64,000 bases of DNA. It comes from Lachnospiraceae bacterium 28-4. Lineage in GTDB: Bacteria; Bacillota; Clostridia; Lachnospirales; Lachnospiraceae. Both the position numbers and the translations under genes were made by a program. The notes under the pieces were generated by a model. That model did not search any database. It was given only the letters and a program-made list of their open reading frames with translations, and was not told the origin of the DNA. This document shows, one piece after another, positions 59,914 to 64,000 of this stretch (within the stretch, counting starts at the first letter, position 1; the number at the start of each line of letters is the position of its first letter). Where the stretch lies: NCBI GenBank assembly GCA_000403275.2, contig KE159598.1, positions 491,226 to 555,225 on the forward strand, in the 5' to 3' direction.

Positions 59914-60930
59914 ATGGCAAGGAAAACGGAAATAATTATGGATGAGTATATTGATGTCTTAGAGAAAATAAAAGAACGAATAACAAAAGCACAGTATCAG
60001 GTAATGACAAGTGCAAATGTTGAACGCAATATTTTGTTTTGGAACATAGGAAATGTACTTCTCCAATACAGTCAATGGGGTAATAAATTTGTTGAAACGT
60101 TATCAAAAGATTTGAAAATGACTTATCCTAGCAGAGAAGGATATTCTGTTAGAAATCTTAATTATATGAAACAGTTTGCACGCCGAATACCATCTGAAGA
60201 AATTTTGCATCATGGCGGTGCAAAAATTAGTTGGCGTGCAATAAAGTTGCTGATAGATAAGACGGATAATTTAGAGGAACATATGTGGTATACACAGCAA
60301 TGTCTGGAAAATGGATGGTCTAGCACAGTGCTTTCACATCAGATAGAAAGTGGTCTGTATTACAGACAGGCATTAGCAGATAAAACAACAAATTTTAAGG
60401 AACAGTTAGCCAATCCATTCAGTGAGCAAGCAGAAGAAATTATTAAAGACCCATATATTTTTGATTTTATACCGAATGCGAAAAAACTTAGGGAGACTGA
60501 GTTAGAAGATGCCCTTGTCCAACAGATAACAAAGTTGTTATTGGAATTTGGGTCAGGCTTTGCTTTTATGGGGCGGCAGTATCCGATTCAAGTTGGAAAA
60601 AGAGAATTTTTCATTGACTTATTATTTTATAATGTGAAATTGCATTGTTATTTTGTGGTAGAATTAAAAACAGTGGAATTTGAACCAGAGTTTGCAGGAA
60701 AGCTCTCTTTTTATTTATCGGCAGTTGATGGAGAGTTGAAATCGCCGAATGATAACCCTACAATTGGTTTGTTGTTGTGTAAGGGTAAAGATAAAATGGT
60801 AGCGGAATATGCTTTGAAAGATGTAAATAAACCAATGGGAGTAAGTGAATACAAATTTTCCAATCGTGTCTCAAAAGAATTACAAGACAAGTTGCCATCA
60901 ATTGAAGATATTGAAAAAAGAATCAATTGA
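59914..60930 (+). CDS. YhcG/DUF1016-family PD-(D/E)XK nuclease
   Basis: 338 aa. The N-terminal DUF1016 domain (about residues 10-165: RNILFWNIGNVLLQYSQWG, SVRNLNYMKQFARRIP, NGWSSTVLSHQIESGLYYRQ) is followed by a PD-(D/E)XK nuclease domain with the active-site pattern FIDLLFYN ... CYFVVELKTVEF. These proteins are frequent in restriction and defence islands; the target is unknown. GGACGAGG lies upstream. It forms one cargo block with the PARIS-like pair, 45 bp downstream of it. Confidence 0.85.
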   Translation: MARKTEIIMDEYIDVLEKIKERITKAQYQVMTSANVERNILFWNIGNVLLQYSQWGNKFVETLSKDLKMTYPSREGYSVRNLNYMKQFARRIPSEEILHHGGAKISWRAIKLLIDKTDNLEEHMWYTQQCLENGWSSTVLSHQIESGLYYRQALADKTTNFKEQLANPFSEQAEEIIKDPYIFDFIPNAKKLRETELEDALVQQITKLLLEFGSGFAFMGRQYPIQVGKREFFIDLLFYNVKLHCYFVVELKTVEFEPEFAGKLSFYLSAVDGELKSPNDNPTIGLLLCKGKDKMVAEYALKDVNKPMGVSEYKFSNRVSKELQDKLPSIEDIEKRIN

Positions 60931-61068
60931 AATTTTGCATCAGGGTGGTGCAAAATGGATGGAACTTATATTTTGTGGGAAAAGGGTTGCACGAGCGGTA
61001 TTAGTATTGCAGAAATATTGCACATATTTCCGTTATTTTGTGGGGATATGTTCTAATTTGGTACTCAT

Positions 61069-61377
61069 GTGGAGACGGTATGTTTATTGTCCAAACTTCA
61101 TTCAGACCAACATATCGAGGTGGGGCTTCAGATGGACGAGCTTGATTTGACGGCTGCGGAGAGCAAGGCAACCTATGAGGAGATTAAAAATTATGTGTTG
61201 GAGCATAGTGGATTGAAAGTCAGCAGTTTATATATCGCACAGGTAAAAGAGAAATGCGGAATTATTGAGAGGGTGAACTATAATCTGCCAAAATCAGAAA
61301 ATTCCAGACAACCGAAATGCCCACCAGAGAAAGAAGCGGCGATAAGGGAGGCGCTGGGATATTTCCATATGATTTAA
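61069..61377 (+). pseudogene. Displaced C-terminal tail of rlmD
   Basis: The frame continues from HVETV into LLSKLHSDQHIEVGLQMDEL and a helical tail (TYEEIKNYVLEHSGLKVSSLYIAQVKEKCGI, PPEKEAAIREALGYF). It has no start of its own. It is homologous to, but clearly different from, the tail now fused to rlmD (TYKMIKGYIEAKYGFKV..., EKVEAIKDALKYF). It marks the right-hand junction of the island. Confidence 0.8.
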
Positions 61378-61477
61378 TGATTGCTTAGAAAAGGAGGAGT
61401 TTTTCTCTTTGATTTACACCTTTGAGTGCTATCGCCATTTTCTTGTATAATGAAGCCAAGAAAGGACGGTGAGCTTT

Positions 61478-61657
61478 ATGGGAGAAAAGAAAAACCATTT
61501 ATATGTAGATAGCCAAGAACGGAGCATTATATTACATAGCCTTGTGGAACTGAAAAACCAGCTCATTAAGCAAGGCAGATATACAGACTGCGTTGATGAA
61601 CTGATATTTAAGGTCGTCAACGCACCAGTAAAGAGAATGAAAATTAAATATGTCTAA
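61478..61657 (+). CDS. Small protein typical of integrative elements
   Basis: 59 aa (MGEKKNHLYVDSQERSIILHSLVELKN, then GRYTDCVDELIFKVVNAPVK). It resembles short proteins commonly carried by clostridial conjugative transposons; function unknown. AAAGGACGGTGA precedes the ATG at 61,478. A terminator follows directly. Confidence 0.7.
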   Translation: MGEKKNHLYVDSQERSIILHSLVELKNQLIKQGRYTDCVDELIFKVVNAPVKRMKIKYV

Positions 61658-61671
61658 GGCATATCATTATG

Positions 61672-61716
61672 AAGCCGCTTATTCTTATTGATTTTTTAAG
61701 AGTAAGCGGCTTTTTT
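61672..61716 (+). terminator. Intrinsic terminator
   Basis: AAGCCGCTTA and TAAGCGGCTT with further inner pairing (TCTTA/TAAGA), then TTTT. Confidence 0.85.
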
Positions 61717-61860
61717 ATATAAGTGGCCACTATTTGTTCTCTGAGTCTGGTTTATTGTATTCATTTGTCGAAAAAGTGAATAAAAGCTCATGTTTTGGTG
61801 AATTGTACATAGATTATGGTTTAAAAAGTGAGTTTTACAATATAAAGGAGGTGAATTGAA

Positions 61861-62208
61861 ATGAACCAGTCAGTAAGTGCATTAGGGAGTATTGTTCGTA
61901 TAACAAGAAAAAACAAAAATTTATCTCAGGAGGCATTAGCTGAAAAACTTGGAGTTTGTAAAAGGACGATTATAGACATAGAAAAGAATACAGGAAATCC
62001 AAAGTTTGAGTTATTGTGTATGTTAGTGAGAGAGTTGGATTTGCCACTTTATAAGGTGTTTTATCCAGAGGTGACAGAAGAGTTGGAAATAAAAGATGTG
62101 CTTATGAAAGAATTAAGTGATTGTTCAGACTACGAAATGAGAATTATTTTGTCAGTAGTAAAAAGTTTGCGATATACATTGAAAAACGAAAGTAGAATTG
62201 AAAATTAA
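61861..62208 (+). CDS. XRE-family transcriptional regulator
   Basis: 115 aa. A lambda-repressor-like helix-turn-helix lies at about residues 11-60 (VRITRKNKNLSQEALAEKLGVCKRTIIDIEKNTGNP). The C-terminal half is short and helical. AAAGGAGGTGAA is an excellent SD. It lies in A+T-rich acquired DNA and may control the oxygenase-like gene downstream through the palindrome at 62,251. Confidence 0.88.
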   Translation: MNQSVSALGSIVRITRKNKNLSQEALAEKLGVCKRTIIDIEKNTGNPKFELLCMLVRELDLPLYKVFYPEVTEELEIKDVLMKELSDCSDYEMRIILSVVKSLRYTLKNESRIEN

Positions 62209-62250
62209 AATATAAAGTTCTATATGGAAAAATTTATAAAATATAGGATT

Positions 62251-62279
62251 ATATAACCATATTAAATATATGGTTATAT
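62251..62279. promoter_or_regulatory. 12-bp inverted repeat, possible operator
   Basis: ATATAACCATAT and ATATGGTTATAT separated by five bases, 49 bp before the start of the truncated gene at 62,328. It is a candidate site for the XRE regulator just upstream. Confidence 0.45.
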
Positions 62280-62327
62280 TAAGAAACTGACTAATTAAAA
62301 TTATAATTATATACGAGGAGGGTTTTT

Positions 62328-62588
62328 ATGACTGATAATTATACATCCCAAAATGCTTTTCACGATTGGGACAAGACAGCTTCTGTTAGGTGTAGACCAA
62401 AGAGGATATTATTGTCGGAACATATAGAGGATAAATATTTTTTTCCACCAGAGTTTGCACCATTTATAGAACATGATTTATTATCAAATATTGGGGATGA
62501 TAAAAAAAGAATAATATTGATTCATCAACTATATTCTTATTTGAATTTTACTCAAACTTCCCACACCAGTTGGTGTGCTGAACCTTGA
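62328..62588 (+). pseudogene. N-terminal fragment of an AurF-like diiron oxygenase, cut by an IS
   Basis: About 76 codons of real sequence (WDKTASVRCRPKRILLSEH, FFPPEFAPFIEHDLL, RIILIHQLYSYLNFTQ) resemble the opening of p-aminobenzoate N-oxygenase (AurF)-type diiron proteins. After about 62,558 the frame enters the insertion sequence and ends at 62,588. The diiron ligands would lie in the missing part. AGGAGG precedes the ATG. The match is from memory of the family and needs a search. Confidence 0.6.
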
Positions 62589-64000
62589 AAAATCAATACT
62601 GTAGCCCATAAAAAAGGCACAAACCTGCACTTGATGGTATAATTGAATTGCGAATAACAATCGTACAGCAAGGAGATTTATGCCATGTCAAGTATACCAC
62701 AAAATGCTGAAAACGGAAATGAGATTTCTAACTCTGTCATAAATTTTATGACCCAATTCCAAATCGGGAAACTTCTTTTCAAATGTAATGCCGGTAAAGC
62801 AAAAGGGATTCCGGTAATCGAAGTGTTTCGATATCTGTTCTGTCTCATTTTCTCGGATCGAAGCATGTATATGCAGTGGAAAACAGGCATATTGGATGGT
62901 TCATTCTGCAAGAACACCGTTTATCGCTTCCTCAATAATGCGAAGATTAACTGGTCTCGGTTCACAACCTTGCTTTCAAGCCGGATCATTAACGATTTCA
63001 TGAAGCCGCTTACGGATGAGAGCCGCAAAGATGTCTTCATTATTGATGACAGCCTGTTTGACCGTTCCCGTTCAAATAAAACGGAACTTCTGGCGAAAGT
63101 CTTCGACCACTGCTCTATGAAGTACAAGAGAGGTTGCCGTATGTTGACACTTGGATGGTCCGATGGCAACTCCTTTGTTCCGATCAGCCATCGTCTTCTG
63201 TCGGCAGCCGATGATAAAAATCTGCTCTGCAAAGCTGCGAACTTCGATGGACGTTCTCTTGCCGGGAAAAGGCGGAAAGAATCCAGACGAAAAGCAACGG
63301 AAGTCTTGATTGACCTGATCAGAGCAGCACAATCATCCGGAGTTTCTGCAAAATATGTGCTGTTCGACAGCTGGTTTTCATCCCCCAAGACCATCACCGC
63401 CTTAAAGACAAACTGCGAATTGGACACAATCGCAATGGTTAAGAAAAGCAGTAAAATCAAATATGGCTATCAGGGTGGCAGATACAGCATCAAAGAAATC
63501 CATAAACAGTGCAAAAAGCGCAGAGGCCGCTCCAAGTACCTGCTTTCGGTTGATGTAACCGTTGGTGATGAAGCAATTCCGGCAAAAATCGTCTGTGTCC
63601 GGAACAAAGGCAAGAGAAAAGACTGGCTTGCCATCATCAGCACGGACACAGCTATCTCAGCGGAAGAAATCATCCGTATTTATGGGAAACGCTGGGATAT
63701 AGAGGTGTTTTTCAAAACCTGTAAATCCTATCTGCATCTGGTAAAGGAGTGCCGGAGTCTGTCCTATGATGCTTTGACTGCGCATGTATCCATTGTTTTT
63801 GCGCGATATATGATGCTTGCAGTTACACAGCGGTGCAATACCGATGACAAAACGATTTGTGAACTATTTTTCCGTCTCATGGATGAACTGGATGACATCA
63901 CTTTCAGTCAGTCAATGAGGATTATCATAGATGCACTAATGGGTGTCGTTATGGAATATTTCCACATCACAGAACAACAGCTGGAGAAATTGACCGCCAG
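62560..64000 (+). mobile_element. IS4-family insertion sequence, right end beyond the window
   Basis: The left boundary lies near 62,560, where the oxygenase reading frame breaks. Just inside is the palindrome CACACCA-GT-TGGTGTG. The transposase runs to the window edge, so the right end and target duplication cannot be seen. Confidence 0.75.
62685..64000 (+). CDS. IS4-family transposase (partial, open at the window end)
   Basis: At least 438 codons without a stop. DDE catalytic residues: Asp in FIIDDSLFDRS, Asp in VLFDSWFSSPKT, and Glu in IYGKRWDIEVFFKTCK. The last motif fits the IS4 signature Y-(2)-R-(3)-E-(6)-K exactly. AAGGAG precedes the ATG at 62,685. No frameshift is seen, so the enzyme may be active. 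Confidence 0.9.
   Translation, partial: MSSIPQNAENGNEISNSVINFMTQFQIGKLLFKCNAGKAKGIPVIEVFRYLFCLIFSDRSMYMQWKTGILDGSFCKNTVYRFLNNAKINWSRFTTLLSSRIINDFMKPLTDESRKDVFIIDDSLFDRSRSNKTELLAKVFDHCSMKYKRGCRMLTLGWSDGNSFVPISHRLLSAADDKNLLCKAANFDGRSLAGKRRKESRRKATEVLIDLIRAAQSSGVSAKYVLFDSWFSSPKTITALKTNCELDTIAMVKKSSKIKYGYQGGRYSIKEIHKQCKKRRGRSKYLLSVDVTVGDEAIPAKIVCVRNKGKRKDWLAIISTDTAISAEEIIRIYGKRWDIEVFFKTCKSYLHLVKECRSLSYDALTAHVSIVFARYMMLAVTQRCNTDDKTICELFFRLMDELDDITFSQSMRIIIDALMGVVMEYFHITEQQLEKLTA

Larger units (their letters stand above)
57348..61079. mobile_element. Integrated cargo island at the rlmD 3' end, bounded by 13-bp direct repeats
   Basis: ATGTGGAGACGGT occurs at 57,348-57,360 within rlmD and again at 61,067-61,079 at the head of the displaced rlmD tail. 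Between them are the new tail, the AAA/DUF4435 pair and a YhcG-type nuclease, all distinctly richer in A+T than the core genes from about 57,700 on. No integrase lies between the repeats, so this is a cargo remnant or an element mobilised in trans. Confidence 0.65.

Overview
The window reads as a chromosome segment of a Gram-positive anaerobe of the class Clostridia, most likely family Lachnospiraceae. The grounds are DUF5688, DUF1836, DUF3784 and YerC-family genes, a gdhA-type glutamate dehydrogenase, class III fructose-bisphosphatase, a lysine riboswitch before dapA, and AGGAGG-type ribosome binding sites throughout. Protein identities were read from motifs by eye; no database search was run.

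Layout. 1-12,250 is core: a chemoreceptor, nrdR, a HAD phosphatase, the shikimate genes aroE-aroK-aroQ, efp, a DUF5688 gene, tRNA-Arg(CCG), an SH3-domain membrane protein, gdhA, a 3-methyladenine glycosylase and a gamma-type carbonic anhydrase. 12,250-25,650 is an acquired exopolysaccharide (EPS) locus. It starts with a small serine recombinase, followed by two 26-bp inverted sites around a 120-bp segment whose best promoter points away from the EPS genes. These look like an invertible promoter held in the OFF orientation. The EPS genes include a polymerase, a PssD/PssE-type glycosyltransferase pair and a flippase. The locus is damaged: a chain-length-regulator-like gene with a degenerate GGDEF domain is cut by one amber codon, and a mobile-element remnant sits between the stump of a GT4 gene and the stump of a GT2 gene. 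That remnant carries an iteron/DnaA-box origin-like region, a TetR regulator with a serine hydrolase, and Tn916-like sigma and HTH genes.

25,760-55,800 is again core: a class A PBP, YigZ, mgtE preceded by a proline-rich leader peptide resembling enterobacterial MgtL, typA, azlCD, a tandem OB-fold SSB, a corrinoid adenosyltransferase, lysine-riboswitch dapA with dapB, fbp, a eukaryotic-type HisA, a cold-shock gene, niaR with a PTS IIC protein, a degenerate LytM/bactofilin pair, an ECF sigma operon, a THI5-like binding protein, an SPFH/zinc-ribbon protein and pcrA. Two very large hairpin elements (33.7-34.1 kb and 35.6-35.8 kb, the second with perfect 84-bp arms) lie between genes here.

56,000-64,000 is an integration hotspot at the 3' end of rlmD. 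The rlmD C-terminal tail has been exchanged, and a displaced homologous tail remains 3.7 kb downstream behind a 13-bp direct repeat. Between the two copies lies A+T-rich cargo: an AAA ATPase plus DUF4435 pair resembling the PARIS anti-phage system, and a YhcG-type PD-(D/E)XK nuclease. Beyond are a small element-type protein, an XRE regulator, the N-terminus of an AurF-like diiron oxygenase and an IS4-family transposase that runs off the window.

Several families of short structured repeats are scattered between core genes, some with compensatory base changes between copies.
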